Positions 30,287 through 38,619 of a DNA stretch of 64,000 nucleotides are shown piece after piece; position 1 is the first letter of the stretch, and every line of letters begins with the position of its first letter. This DNA comes from Actinomadura sp. NAK00032 (GTDB lineage: Bacteria; Actinomycetota; Actinomycetes; Streptosporangiales; Streptosporangiaceae), in assembly GCF_013364275.1 (NCBI RefSeq), contig NZ_CP054932.1, positions 9,114,001 to 9,178,000 of the forward strand. Reading direction: 5' to 3'. A program made the translations under genes and the position numbers. The notes beneath the pieces are model-generated. The model saw only the letters and a program-made list of their open reading frames with translations. It made no database searches and was not told the origin of the DNA.

Positions 30287-31717
30287 TCACCCGGCGGCGG
30301 CGTCAGCGGCAGCGGCCTGGCGCAGCGCCAGGCGCCGCCGGTAGAGGCCGATGCAGGCGGCTCCCCACAGCAGCCCGATCTCCGCGATGAGCGCGACACC
30401 GATGACGACCGCCCAGTCCATCTCGTCGCCCTCCTCCAGCCCGACCGGCGCCATCAGCGTCATCCGGCTCGCCCCGGGCGCGACCTGCGGCGCTGCGGGC
30501 GCGTTGGCGGGCGGCAGCACGACGTTCTTCGGCGGCGCCACGACGGGCAGTTCCGGCACGGCGAACCCGGATCCCGGAAGCGCGCCCCCGCTCGGACCAC
30601 CGCCGCCGCCAGGAGGCCCCACCGCGACACAGGGTTCGCCCTCGCCGCAGTGACCGTCCGCCGGCGATTGGCTGCTCTGGCCACTGAAACCGGGCAGTTC
30701 CGCAGGCTCCTTGGTCGAGTGACCACTCGCACTGGGCTTGGGCCCGGACACCTTCGGCGCAGACGGCTTCGGTGCAGCCACCTTTGGCGTAGCCGTCTTC
30801 GGGCTGGACGTCTTCGGGGTGGACGTCTTCGGGCTGGACGTCCTCGGCGTGTGACTGCCGCTTGTACTCAGCTTTGGCTTGGACGGGCTAGGAGCCACCT
30901 TTGGGCTCTTCGAAGCGGCACAGGGTTTCGCGCTCTTGCGCGGCTTGCCGGTGCCACACGGCGTGCTCGTCGGCAGGTGACTGCCACTCGCACTGGGCTT
31001 CGGACTGGACGGGCACGGCCTTCCCCCAGCACTGGCCTTGCCGGCGGCGCAGTGACCGGCCGTGGGCGCGGAACCGGAGTGTCCGCTTGAGGTCGGCTTC
31101 GGATCGGACGTTGAACTGGCCGTGGGCGACGGCGGCTTGGCGGACGGGCTGGGGTCGGGCTTCGGGCCGGACGGTTTCGTAGAGCACGGTGTGCCGTCAC
31201 AAGACGACGGTGTGGGCGAGGGCGTGGACGAGGCCGAGGTGGCGTCGGAGAAGCCGAACACCGCCTGCAACGATCGGCCGGTGGCGTTCGGGGCGTCCGC
31301 TACTGCGCGAATGCTCAACGGCTTCGCCGACGGCGCCGACATCGTTGACGCAGGCAGCCTCAGCGTGGCCGTCCTTACGCGTGGCTTCTCGCCAACGTCG
31401 CCCAAGGCGCAGTCGAGTCGCCTTGGCCCGGCCCCGGTGCAGTCTTCGGGCTGGCTCGTCCAGGCAAGGGGGCTCTCTGCGGTGAGGCTCAGGGTCGCGC
31501 CCCGCGCGATGCCGCCTTCCGCGTGGACACGGACCGTGTACACCAGGGCGTAGTCGGGCCCGGACGTGGTGACGCTGGAGAACTCCTGGCTCATGAGTAA
31601 ACGGACATCCGCCGGGCGTCCGTCCGGTACGGCCTCGGCGGCCGGGCTCATCAGCACGAGAGGTACGGCCAGCGTGCCGGTGGCAGTGATCGCACCCCAG
31701 CATGTCCTTCGGCGCAC
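30287..31717 (-). CDS. Secreted, membrane-anchored Ser/Pro/Lys-rich surface protein
   Basis: A 476-residue protein: a Sec signal peptide (RRRTCWGAITATGTLAVPLV, cleaved near AEA), an outside beta-sandwich-like domain of about 30-155 (DUF11-like feel: YTVRVHAEGGIARGATLSL), then about 230 residues of low-complexity Ser/Pro/Lys/Thr with repeated SPK, PKTS and PKV units and several Cys pairs (CDGTPCS, CGTGKPRKSAKPC, CGEGEPC). It ends in one membrane helix (about 440-462) and a basic cytoplasmic tail. GTG 31717 has AGGGGGA upstream. The layout suggests a stalk spanning the wall, holding the globular domain away from the membrane. No enzyme motif is seen. Confidence 0.8.
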   Translation of the reverse strand: MRRRTCWGAITATGTLAVPLVLMSPAAEAVPDGRPADVRLLMSQEFSSVTTSGPDYALVYTVRVHAEGGIARGATLSLTAESPLAWTSQPEDCTGAGPRRLDCALGDVGEKPRVRTATLRLPASTMSAPSAKPLSIRAVADAPNATGRSLQAVFGFSDATSASSTPSPTPSSCDGTPCSTKPSGPKPDPSPSAKPPSPTASSTSDPKPTSSGHSGSAPTAGHCAAGKASAGGRPCPSSPKPSASGSHLPTSTPCGTGKPRKSAKPCAASKSPKVAPSPSKPKLSTSGSHTPRTSSPKTSTPKTSSPKTATPKVAAPKPSAPKVSGPKPSASGHSTKEPAELPGFSGQSSQSPADGHCGEGEPCVAVGPPGGGGGPSGGALPGSGFAVPELPVVAPPKNVVLPPANAPAAPQVAPGASRMTLMAPVGLEEGDEMDWAVVIGVALIAEIGLLWGAACIGLYRRRLALRQAAAADAAAG

Positions 31718-31902
31718 CGTTCCCCCTAGCGGTCTCCTTCATGGCTGCCAGGGGGGCGGCGCCGCGGCGCCGGGCACAGACAGTTATTGCCAAATCGCCG
31801 GGGCTAGTAACGTGCATCACTCCGCCGGCGACCCCTCTTTCACAGAGCGAAAACGGTTCTCCGTAGAATCGGGTGGGCTGCGGCGAGGAGAGGAGACCCG
31901 GG

Positions 31903-32652
31903 GTGGCGGAGGCCGTTCGGTCGCTGGAGCGCGCGTTCGACCTGCTGGAGCATCTGGCGGACGCGGGCGGCGAGATGGCGCTGTCGGAGCTGACGGAGGT
32001 CTCCGGGCTGCCGATGCCCACGATCTACCGGCTGATGCGCACGCTGGTGAACAAGGGCTACGTCCGGCAGGAGCCGTCCAAGCGGTACGCGCTCGGGCCG
32101 CGGCTCATCAGGCTCGGCGAGGGCGCGAGCCGGCTGCTCGGCACGTGGGCGCGGCCCGTCCTGGCCCGCCTGGTGGACGAGGTCGGGGAGACCGCCAACA
32201 TGGCGGTGCTGGAGGGCGACGAGGCCGTCTACATCGCGCAGGTGCCGTCCAAGCACTCGATGCGCATGTTCACCGAGGTGGGACGGCGCGTCCAGCCGCA
32301 CTGCACCGGCGTGGGCAAGGCGCTGCTGTCGCAGCTGTCCGACCAGCGGGTGCGGGAGATCCTGGCGCGCACCGGTATGGACGCGCACACCCCGAAGACC
32401 TTCACCGACCCGGACGCCCTATTGGCCGAGCTGGACCGGATCCGCGAGCAGGGCTACGCGCTGGACGACGAGGAGCAGGAGATCGGCGTCCGCTGCGTCG
32501 CGGTGCCGCTGCCGGGGACGCCGACGCTGACGGCGATCTCGGTGTCCGGCCCGTCCGGGCGCATGACGAGCGAGGCCGTCCCGGACGTCGTGCCCATCAT
32601 GCGCGACGCCGCCGAACGCTTCGCGAAGGAACTGAGCCCCACAACACCCTGA
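31903..32652 (+). CDS. IclR-family transcriptional regulator
   Basis: A 249-residue regulator. GTG 31903 follows GAGAGGAGA at about 8 nt. The N-terminal winged HTH (about 1-65) has SLERAFDLLEHLADAGGEMA, LSELTEVSGLPMPTIYRLMR and TLVNKGYVRQEPSKRYALG. The C-terminal GAF-like effector domain has the family pattern (TANMAVLEGDEAVYIAQVPS, QPHCTGVGKALLSQL, GYALDDEEQEIGVRCVAVPL). Small carboxylates are common effectors in this family. It diverges from the surface-protein gene; no metabolic operon adjoins it, so the target is unclear. Confidence 0.93.
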   Translation: MAEAVRSLERAFDLLEHLADAGGEMALSELTEVSGLPMPTIYRLMRTLVNKGYVRQEPSKRYALGPRLIRLGEGASRLLGTWARPVLARLVDEVGETANMAVLEGDEAVYIAQVPSKHSMRMFTEVGRRVQPHCTGVGKALLSQLSDQRVREILARTGMDAHTPKTFTDPDALLAELDRIREQGYALDDEEQEIGVRCVAVPLPGTPTLTAISVSGPSGRMTSEAVPDVVPIMRDAAERFAKELSPTTP

Positions 32653-32690
32653 CGCGTGCGGGCCGTCGACCTTCCGCCGCCGCGCGGTCG

Positions 32691-33053
32691 TCAGTCGACG
32701 GGCTCGCCGACGATGACGGTCGGGCGGCCGCCGCGCTCCCAGGTGACGAAGTCGCCGGCGGACCGGACGAGCACGGCCGCGAGCCACAGGGCCAGGCCGG
32801 TGTCGTCGGCGATGCCCACGACCGGGATCACGTCGGGGACGGCGTCGATCGGGGAGACGATGTAGACCAGGCCGAGGGCGAGCAGGCCGAGCGTCCCGAA
32901 GGACATGCCCTTGTACTGCCCGCGCAGGACCGACTTGAGCATCCGCGGAACGGCGCGCACCCGCTCCCAGAACCCCGGCGCGTCGGGCTTCAGGGTCTCG
33001 CTGTAGATCTGCCACGCCTGGCCGGCTGCGGCCGCGCTGCGCTTCCTGTTCAC
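32691..33053 (-). CDS. YkvA-family (DUF1232) membrane protein
   Basis: A 120-residue protein with the DUF1232 signature VYIVSPIDAVPDVIPVVGIA around residues 62-82 and flanking hydrophobic helices (LGLLALGL; TGLALWLAAVLV). An N-terminal helical region, QAWQIYSETLKPDAPGFWER, is likely cytoplasmic. I chose GTG 33053 because GAGGAG lies 5 nt upstream; the codon at 33059 would overlap that site. The function of the family is unknown. Confidence 0.88.
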   Translation of the reverse strand: MNRKRSAAAAGQAWQIYSETLKPDAPGFWERVRAVPRMLKSVLRGQYKGMSFGTLGLLALGLVYIVSPIDAVPDVIPVVGIADDTGLALWLAAVLVRSAGDFVTWERGGRPTVIVGEPVD

Positions 33054-33323
33054 GAGCACTCCTCGTCCAACGGGGTCGTGGAGGGCGCGCCCCCGCGGCG
33101 CCCACGCTTAACTACGACGCGACGATCGCCGGAAATGTTCCCCCTTGTCGGATCGCGCGGCGCCGTTCGAGGCCACCCGTGGTGAGTTCTTCATCACTCC
33201 CGCGGTCGAGGTGCGGCGATTCGCGGCGTGTTGCCCGGCGTCCGCTGCCAGCATGTCCCTACGGGCGGCTCCCCCAGCACGACCGGCACGGCCCGTCGAG
33301 CAGCGCAGGAGTGACGAACCGAC

Positions 33324-34271
33324 ATGAGCGGCGACCATACGAACCGTCCCGTCCACGGCACCGCGGCAGGCGACCCCTACGTCGCGCTGCCCCCGACCGC
33401 CGTCGACGCCGAAGCCTCCGGGCCGGTCCGGCTGATCGTGGCCTGGCCCGGGTTCGACCCGCCGCGCACGGCCGCGGCGCTCGCGGCCGCCGTCCCGATG
33501 ACCGGCGTGCCGGTGTGGCGGGTCTTCCTCGACCTGCCGGGCCGCTCGGCGGGCGGGCTCGGCTCGGGCGCGATCCTGGAGACCGAGGCCATCGAGGCGT
33601 ACTGCGCGGCGGTCGAGGACGCCGTGGAGCGGCTGCCCGCCGCGCTCGCCGACATCCGCCGCGACCTCGCGCTCCCGGACGGCCCCGTCGCGCTGGCCGG
33701 GTTCAGCACGGGCGCCGCCGCCGCGCTGCTGGCCGTCCTGAGCGATGCCGTCCCGGTGCGCACCGCGGCGCTCGTCGCACCCGTGGCCGCCCCGGCGCGG
33801 GCCGCGCGGGCGGTGGAGCAGCGGTCCGGCCGCGAGCGGGACTGGACGCCCCACGCCGCCGCCCGCGCCGACCGCCTCGACCTCGGCGCGCTCGCCCCCG
33901 GCCTCGCCGGACGGGACGTCCCGACGCTGCTCATCGGCGGCGCCAAGGACCGCGTCGTCCCGCCCCGGGAGATCACGGCCCTGCGCGACCTGCTGCGCCG
34001 GCACGGCACCGGAGCGGTCGAGTCCACCACGTTCCGGATGGGGCACGCGCTGGCCGCCGAGCCCGGCACCGAGCCGCGTCCGCCCATCACCGAGGCCGTC
34101 CAGGTGGACACGGCCCTCACCGACTGGTTCCGCGACCACCTGGCCGACACCGACGGCGACACCGGCACCGGGGCGGCGGAGGACGGCAGGCACGGCGCCT
34201 GGTCGGCGGACGGCCAGGCGGACACCGCCCCGGCCGCGCGGCCGGGAGCGGTCGCCGGCCGCCACTCGTAG
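33324..34271 (+). CDS. Alpha/beta-hydrolase
   Basis: A 315-residue hydrolase without a signal peptide. The nucleophile elbow is GFSTG (about residue 123), the acid is in GGAKDRVVPP (about 212) and the base in RMGHAL (about 240). The order and spacing fit the alpha/beta-hydrolase triad. The last 40 residues (from ADTDGDTGTG) are a disordered, Asp/Gly/Ala-rich tail. Substrate not identifiable; carboxylesterase or thioesterase activity is the usual range. It converges on the RlpA-like gene with a strong shared terminator between. Confidence 0.82.
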   Translation: MSGDHTNRPVHGTAAGDPYVALPPTAVDAEASGPVRLIVAWPGFDPPRTAAALAAAVPMTGVPVWRVFLDLPGRSAGGLGSGAILETEAIEAYCAAVEDAVERLPAALADIRRDLALPDGPVALAGFSTGAAAALLAVLSDAVPVRTAALVAPVAAPARAARAVEQRSGRERDWTPHAAARADRLDLGALAPGLAGRDVPTLLIGGAKDRVVPPREITALRDLLRRHGTGAVESTTFRMGHALAAEPGTEPRPPITEAVQVDTALTDWFRDHLADTDGDTGTGAAEDGRHGAWSADGQADTAPAARPGAVAGRHS

Positions 34272-34282
34272 GCGGGACACGG

Positions 34283-34333
34283 CCGCCCCGCCCGGGTGCG
34301 GGCGCGTTCGAGCGCCCGCCCCGGGCGGGGCGG
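34283..34333. terminator. Bidirectional GC-rich terminator
   Basis: Arms of 22-23 nt pair perfectly except for one bulged T (34297), with the loop GTTCGA at 34306-34311. It sits between convergent genes. Confidence 0.9.
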
Positions 34334-34346
34334 GTCGTGACGCGGC

Positions 34347-34997
34347 TCAGCCGCGGGACAGGACCTCGTAGCGGACGGGGATCACACCCGACCCGGTGCC
34401 GCCGACCTTCTTCATCGCCGCCCTGGACAGGTCCAGGCAGCGGCCGCCCGCGTACGGGCCCCGGTCGTTGATGCGGACGGTGACCGAACGGTCGTTGTTC
34501 TTGTTCGTGACCCGGACCTTGGAGCCCATCGGCAGCGTCTTGTGCGCGGCCGTCAGCTCGTCGGGGTCGAAGCGCTCACCGCTCGCGGTCATCTGGCCCT
34601 CCCAGTAGTAGGAGGCCTCGCATGATCCCGACGCGATGACCTTGTGCTTCTTGGCGGTCTTCTGCTTCGGCTTCGCCAGGTGCGCGGCGGCGGCGTCCGG
34701 CCGCGGCGCCTTCTCCCGCTCCTTCGGCGGCTTGCGCTCCGGCTTCTTCGACGCCGTCGGCGACGGCTCCGGTGCGCGGGTCCCGCCGCGGCTCACCCGC
34801 GGCGAGTCGCCGTCCGGACGGTCGGCGAGCGGGTCGGCGGGTGGCTCGGCGGTCTGGGCGGCCTGCGCGGATTTCGCCGACCCGTCACCGTTGACCAGGG
34901 CGAACGCCCCGGCGGCGAGGACGGCGACGGCGGCGCCGGAAACGATCAGGACGGTGCGCAGGCGCGCGCGAAGCAGACGTCTAACAGGGCTGCTCAC
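34347..34997 (-). CDS. RlpA-like double-psi beta-barrel protein
   Basis: A 216-residue protein: a basic N-terminus, a membrane/signal helix (about 14-35, VLIVSGAAVAVLAAGAFALV), a long Pro/Lys/Glu linker (about 45-120, wall-spanning type) and a C-terminal DPBB domain with GSCEASYYWEGQMTASGERF, LTAAHKTLPMGSKVRVTN and VRINDRGPYAGGRCLDLS. The catalytic-type Asp in NDRGPY is conserved, as in RlpA and expansin-like domains that bind or cleave peptidoglycan. The length fits secreted actinomycete RlpA-like proteins. Likely acts on the cell wall. Confidence 0.88.
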   Translation of the reverse strand: MSSPVRRLLRARLRTVLIVSGAAVAVLAAGAFALVNGDGSAKSAQAAQTAEPPADPLADRPDGDSPRVSRGGTRAPEPSPTASKKPERKPPKEREKAPRPDAAAAHLAKPKQKTAKKHKVIASGSCEASYYWEGQMTASGERFDPDELTAAHKTLPMGSKVRVTNKNNDRSVTVRINDRGPYAGGRCLDLSRAAMKKVGGTGSGVIPVRYEVLSRG

Positions 34998-35402
34998 AGA
35001 GGAGTCCTTTGTTAGGGGACAGGGCCCCGGACGCCCGGCTCATCTCACGGCGCGCTCAGGCGACCTCCCGTCCCCCGAGTCCTCCGCCGCCGGCGGGCAT
35101 GCTCGCCCGTCCCGTCTCCGCGCCGCTCTCAGGCGCGGCCGCGTCTTCGCGGTCCGGCGTCCGGCAGGTGCGGCGGGAAATGCTTCTTCACTTTTGATCA
35201 CTAAAGCGCCGCACAAGTCCTTGACCGTACGTTGTGTCTCGTGTGAATCAAGACGTAGGGCCCTGGTTTGTGGGGTTTGTCACCCGACTCTTTGCGCTGC
35301 GGAGTCGATCAACTTCATGCGGTCACTGTGCATGTAGATCGTCTTTACTCCCCATAGACCACGCGATCTCGGGCAGATAACAACCGTTCCGGACAACGCG
35401 AC
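34998..35402. other. Long gene-free leader region upstream of the RlpA-like gene
   Basis: About 400 bp without a convincing gene. The part nearest the RlpA-like gene (34998-35180, read on the minus strand) is GC-rich and can fold. The distal part (35190-35400) is unusually AT-rich with promoter-like words. Cell-wall hydrolase genes in actinomycetes often have a c-di-AMP (ydaO-type) riboswitch leader; I could not confirm its conserved core by eye. Confidence 0.4.
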
Positions 35403-35443
35403 GGGGCGTCCCATGGATGCCGATCGCATCCGCGGAACGCCCC
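35403..35443 (-). terminator. Stem-loop terminator
   Basis: Arms of 18 nt starting GGGGCGT and ending ACGCCCC, with three mismatches and loop CGATC. It lies 26 nt beyond the stop of the secreted-protein gene at 35470. Confidence 0.7.
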
Positions 35444-35469
35444 GAGCAGGTCGGACGAAAGGGTGTGCC

Positions 35470-36330
35470 TCACCCGATCCCGGGCACCGCCCCCTGCCCG
35501 AGCGCGGTCGAGGTCACCATGGACACCGGGCCCGCGAGCGGACCGTTGTCCAGCGGGCCGCCCTCCAGCGGGCCGGCCGCCGGGCGCGGCGCCGGGCCGT
35601 CCGCCCGGCGCTCGGCGGCGCCCTTGGCCTTCAGCACGTCCACGACGTTGCCGACGCCCTGCTGGGTCTCGTCGAGCTTCACGCCGGCCTTGTTCACGGC
35701 GTCGTTGGTCTGGCCGAGGACGTCGTCGGACGGCACCGGCGTGGCGCGGCGCTCGCGCGGCGGGAAGAGCACGGAGCCGATCGGCACCCCGGCGGCCTCC
35801 ACCGCGCCGAGCGCGGCCGGCACGTTCGTGACGTCCGCGGGCAGCGCCTCCTGCGGCCCGCCCGGCGCCGCCATGCTCACCGGCATGCCGGCGTGTCGCG
35901 CGCCCGGGAGTGCGGGCTGCGCGCCCGGCAGGTCGCCGATGGCGTTCTGGCCGACCGTGTCGCCGAGCTTCTTCAGGAGCGCGCCGCCGTCCGCCCCGCC
36001 GCCGTCCGCCCCGCCGGACTTCGGCGGAGCGGGCACCGCGGCCGTCCGGTAGGCGGCGCCGGTGGCGCCCGGAGCGCTGCGGAGCGCGCCGTCCACGGCG
36101 CCGGTCGCGCGCTCGGCGGCCTGGCCGCCGGTCCGCACGACGGGGGCCGGGACGGTCTCGCTGATCGGGTGGGCGGCGGCGGCCGCGTCGTAGAGGAGCT
36201 GGGTGGACGGGCCCGGCACGGCCTCCGCCGGCGTGTGCGCGGCGTTGGCGGGCGCGGACGCGACCGCGAGCACGGCGGCGAACGGAGCGACGACGGCGGC
36301 GCCCAGCAGGCCCTTGGCAGATCGGTTCAT
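35470..36330 (-). CDS. Secreted Ala/Pro-rich protein, function unknown
   Basis: A 286-residue protein with a clear Sec signal peptide (MNRSAKGLLGAAVVAPFAAV, cleavage at ANAAHT). The mature part is rich in Ala, Pro and Gly, with no Cys and no membrane anchor. Segments such as SDDVLGQTNDAVNKAGVKLD and EAAGVPIGSVLFPPRERR may form short helices. I recognise no domain. It is a likely extracellular or wall-associated protein of a type common but uncharacterised in filamentous actinomycetes. It is flanked by terminators on both sides, so it is monocistronic. Confidence 0.7.
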   Translation of the reverse strand: MNRSAKGLLGAAVVAPFAAVLAVASAPANAAHTPAEAVPGPSTQLLYDAAAAAHPISETVPAPVVRTGGQAAERATGAVDGALRSAPGATGAAYRTAAVPAPPKSGGADGGGADGGALLKKLGDTVGQNAIGDLPGAQPALPGARHAGMPVSMAAPGGPQEALPADVTNVPAALGAVEAAGVPIGSVLFPPRERRATPVPSDDVLGQTNDAVNKAGVKLDETQQGVGNVVDVLKAKGAAERRADGPAPRPAAGPLEGGPLDNGPLAGPVSMVTSTALGQGAVPGIG

Positions 36331-36545
36331 TGTTTCCCCCCGGTTTTTCCGGCTTGACCCTGCACGTGTGATGTGCGCCCGCCGGACCGGCGAATTCGGC
36401 GCACCGTCGAGCGGGGACGTTAGTACAACCGGGAGGCGCGCACGGCCGATTCGAGAATCAATTGGTGAACGGCGGAAAGATCTCCCCGGAATTGGTCGTC
36501 GGCCGTTGCCCTATCCGCTGATGGACGACAATTTCCGACATGAGA

Positions 36546-36581
36546 GAAGGCGGGGGCGCCGTGCCGGGCGCCCCCGCCTTC
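36546..36581 (-). terminator. Strong stem-loop terminator
   Basis: Perfect 15-bp arms GAAGGCGGGGGCGCC / GGCGCCCCCGCCTTC with a 6-nt loop, 12 nt beyond the stop of the diiron protein gene. Confidence 0.9.
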
Positions 36582-36593
36582 GCCGGGTCCGTG

Positions 36594-37700
36594 CTACTCG
36601 GCCGCGCCGAGCGAGATGGCCGCGTCGACCTCGTCCTTGCGCGCCGCGACCTCCGCCTCGTAGCGCTCCTCGTCGACCTTCTCGGCGATCTCCTCGTCCT
36701 GCCGCATCAGCGCCTCCAGGTCGGCCTTGGCGTTGTCGAGAACGCCCATGTCCCGGTAGGCGGCCTGCACCTTGTCGCCCCAGAGGCCCACGTCCCGGAC
36801 ACACGGCACGATCCGGCTGAACAGCAGCGACTGATAGAGGGTGTACATGTCGGAGTTGTCGACGAACTCCATGCACTTCTCGACGGGCATGTCGAGCGTC
36901 TCGAAGATCTCGCGCCCCTTGAACCGGTCGCGCATCAGGTAGCAGCCCTCGACGACGAACTCCTCGCGCTCGGCCCGCTCCTTCTCGGTGAGCTCGGCGT
37001 AGTAGTCCTTGAGCGCGAGCCGACCGAACGCGACGTGCCGCGCCTCGTCCTGCATGACGTACGCGAGCAGCTGCTTGACCAGCGGGTTCGTCGACATGTC
37101 GCGGTACAGCCCGAACGCGGCGAGCGCGAGGCCCTCGATGAGGACCTGCATGCCGAGGTAGGGCAGGTCCCAGCGGCTGTCCTCCAGCGACTCGGCGAGC
37201 AGCTTCGCCAGGTCCTGGTTGATCGGGTAGTACATCCCGATCTTCTCGTGCAGGAACTTGGTGTACAGCTCGACGTGCCGCGCCTCGTCCATCGTCTGGG
37301 TCGCGGCGTAGAACTTCGAGTCCAGGTCGGGGACGGACTGGACGATCCGCGCCGACACGTTCAGCGCGCCCTGCTCGCCGTGCAGGAACTGGCTGAACAG
37401 CCACGACCCCTGGTGCCGGCCGAACTCGTCCCGCTCCTTCTGCGACATCTTCTCCCAGATGTCGGACCCGAAGAGGGGGTTGAAGTTCTCCGGCAGCCCG
37501 GCGACGTTGAGCGGGTCCACCTCAAGGTCCCAGTCGATGCGCTTCTGCGCGTCCCACTGCTTGTCCTTGCCCTTCTGGTACAGGTTCAGCAGCCGGTCGC
37601 GCCCGTCGTCGTACTCCCAGGTGAAGCGGGCCTCTCCCGCCATGGGGACGTTCCACGTCTCGGTCGGGACCGGGGTGGAGTAGAGGTCAAAGGAACTCAC
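36594..37700 (-). CDS. Ferritin-like diiron protein (R2/AurF-like four-helix bundle)
   Basis: A 368-residue protein. GTG 37700 has GAGGAGG 8 nt upstream. The four-helix metal site is readable: Glu in FLHGEQGAL, ExxH in TMDEARHVELY, Glu in LIEGLALAAF and ExxH in MQDEARHVAFGRLAL, which is the E-ExxH-E-ExxH pattern of carboxylate-bridged diiron enzymes. The spacing and length fit the R2-like/ferritin-like oxidase group rather than storage ferritin. Members oxidise C-H bonds or amines or act as desaturases; the substrate here is unknown. No ferredoxin or reductase adjoins it. The charged C-terminal tail is likely helical. Confidence 0.88.
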   Translation of the reverse strand: MSSFDLYSTPVPTETWNVPMAGEARFTWEYDDGRDRLLNLYQKGKDKQWDAQKRIDWDLEVDPLNVAGLPENFNPLFGSDIWEKMSQKERDEFGRHQGSWLFSQFLHGEQGALNVSARIVQSVPDLDSKFYAATQTMDEARHVELYTKFLHEKIGMYYPINQDLAKLLAESLEDSRWDLPYLGMQVLIEGLALAAFGLYRDMSTNPLVKQLLAYVMQDEARHVAFGRLALKDYYAELTEKERAEREEFVVEGCYLMRDRFKGREIFETLDMPVEKCMEFVDNSDMYTLYQSLLFSRIVPCVRDVGLWGDKVQAAYRDMGVLDNAKADLEALMRQDEEIAEKVDEERYEAEVAARKDEVDAAISLGAAE

Positions 37701-37901
37701 GGGGGGATCCTCCTCGAGGCGTTGCGCCGCGCCATCGCGACGCCGGTCCGCACCGCCCACGGCTTTACATACCTTCGTAACATGTAAAGCCCGGCGAAAC
37801 CAGGGCCCCTGCGGGAACGTGCCGCAAAGCCGTCGCCCGCACCTCCCCGGGGGGAGATGCGGGCGACGGGAGTCGGTGGGACCGGCGCGGCCGGGCGCCG
37901 G

Positions 37902-38510
37902 TCAGCGGGACTGGAGGGCGTCCAGGCCGACGGCCTGCGCGATGACGAGCCGGCGGTCGAGGCGCGGGTCCTGGATGTCGACGGTGTAGCGGTCGCGGAA
38001 CCCGAACTTCTTCTCCACCGAGAAGACGACCTGGTCGCCCGCGTAGAAGTCGAAGTGGTACGGCCAGGCGAAGGGCAGGCTGTCCACGTACGGGATGATC
38101 TGCCAGACGCGCCGCAGCACCGCCACGAACTTGTTGCGCTCGCTGCCGGTGGTCACGCCGAGCCCCGGCTGCTCCATGTGCCAGGTCGAGGCCAGCAGCG
38201 ACTTCTTGAAGTCCTTGCGGAAGACGCCGATCGGCTGCCCGTGCGCGTCCGTGATGTCGTAGGCGGACGCGAGGTCGATCCGCTTGCGCGCCTTGAAGCC
38301 GAGGATCGGACGCGTCTTGGTGTCGTCCGAGTACAGGGTGACCTGCTCCTTGAACGCCAGCCGCTTCTGCTGCGCGAAGGCGAGCAGCTCGCCCTCCCCG
38401 CCGCCGGGGGCCTCGGCGTGCACCTCGTACTGGTTCACCATCAGGCGTACCCGCTGCCGGATCAGCAGCCTGTTCTGCGCCTGCAGTCTCTCTTCGTCCA
38501 GCGGACTCAC
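37902..38510 (-). CDS. LURP-one/tubby-like beta-barrel protein
   Basis: A 202-residue soluble protein. The fold is suggested by repeated short beta segments (RLMVNQYEVHA, TLYSDDTKTRPILGFKAR, AYDITDAHGQPIGVFRKD, SLLASTWHMEQP, YHFDFYAGDQVVFSVEKK). DAHGQPIGVFRKDF is the family's most recognisable strand pair. LURP-one proteins resemble the membrane-lipid-binding tubby C-domain. The start is tentative: GTG 38510 gives the usual length, and ATG 38561 would add 17 residues that look non-coding. Its function in bacteria is unknown. Confidence 0.8.
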   Translation of the reverse strand: MSPLDEERLQAQNRLLIRQRVRLMVNQYEVHAEAPGGGEGELLAFAQQKRLAFKEQVTLYSDDTKTRPILGFKARKRIDLASAYDITDAHGQPIGVFRKDFKKSLLASTWHMEQPGLGVTTGSERNKFVAVLRRVWQIIPYVDSLPFAWPYHFDFYAGDQVVFSVEKKFGFRDRYTVDIQDPRLDRRLVIAQAVGLDALQSR

Positions 38511-38552
38511 CCGTTCTGTCGCGTTGTGCGGTGGGAGTCTGCCACAGCGAGT

Positions 38553-38584
38553 CCCCCACATCCCGGTTTTTCCGGGAGTGGGGG
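38553..38584 (-). terminator. Stem-loop terminator after tetR
   Basis: CCCCCAC and CCCGG pair with CCGGG and GTGGGGG around a five-T loop, with a small internal mismatch. It lies about 35 nt beyond the TetR stop. Confidence 0.75.
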
Positions 38585-38619
38585 AGGCCGGCGCCTTTGG
38601 CGCGACGGGGGGCCGGCGG

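Noticed and set aside
33145..33327. Small plus-strand frame before the alpha/beta-hydrolase
   Set aside because: No ribosome-binding site and low-complexity C-terminus; more likely leader sequence.
35260..35300. TTGTCACCCGACTC near 35275 as a third copy of the lipid-locus operator
   Set aside because: Only one half-site matches; the second half is absent.
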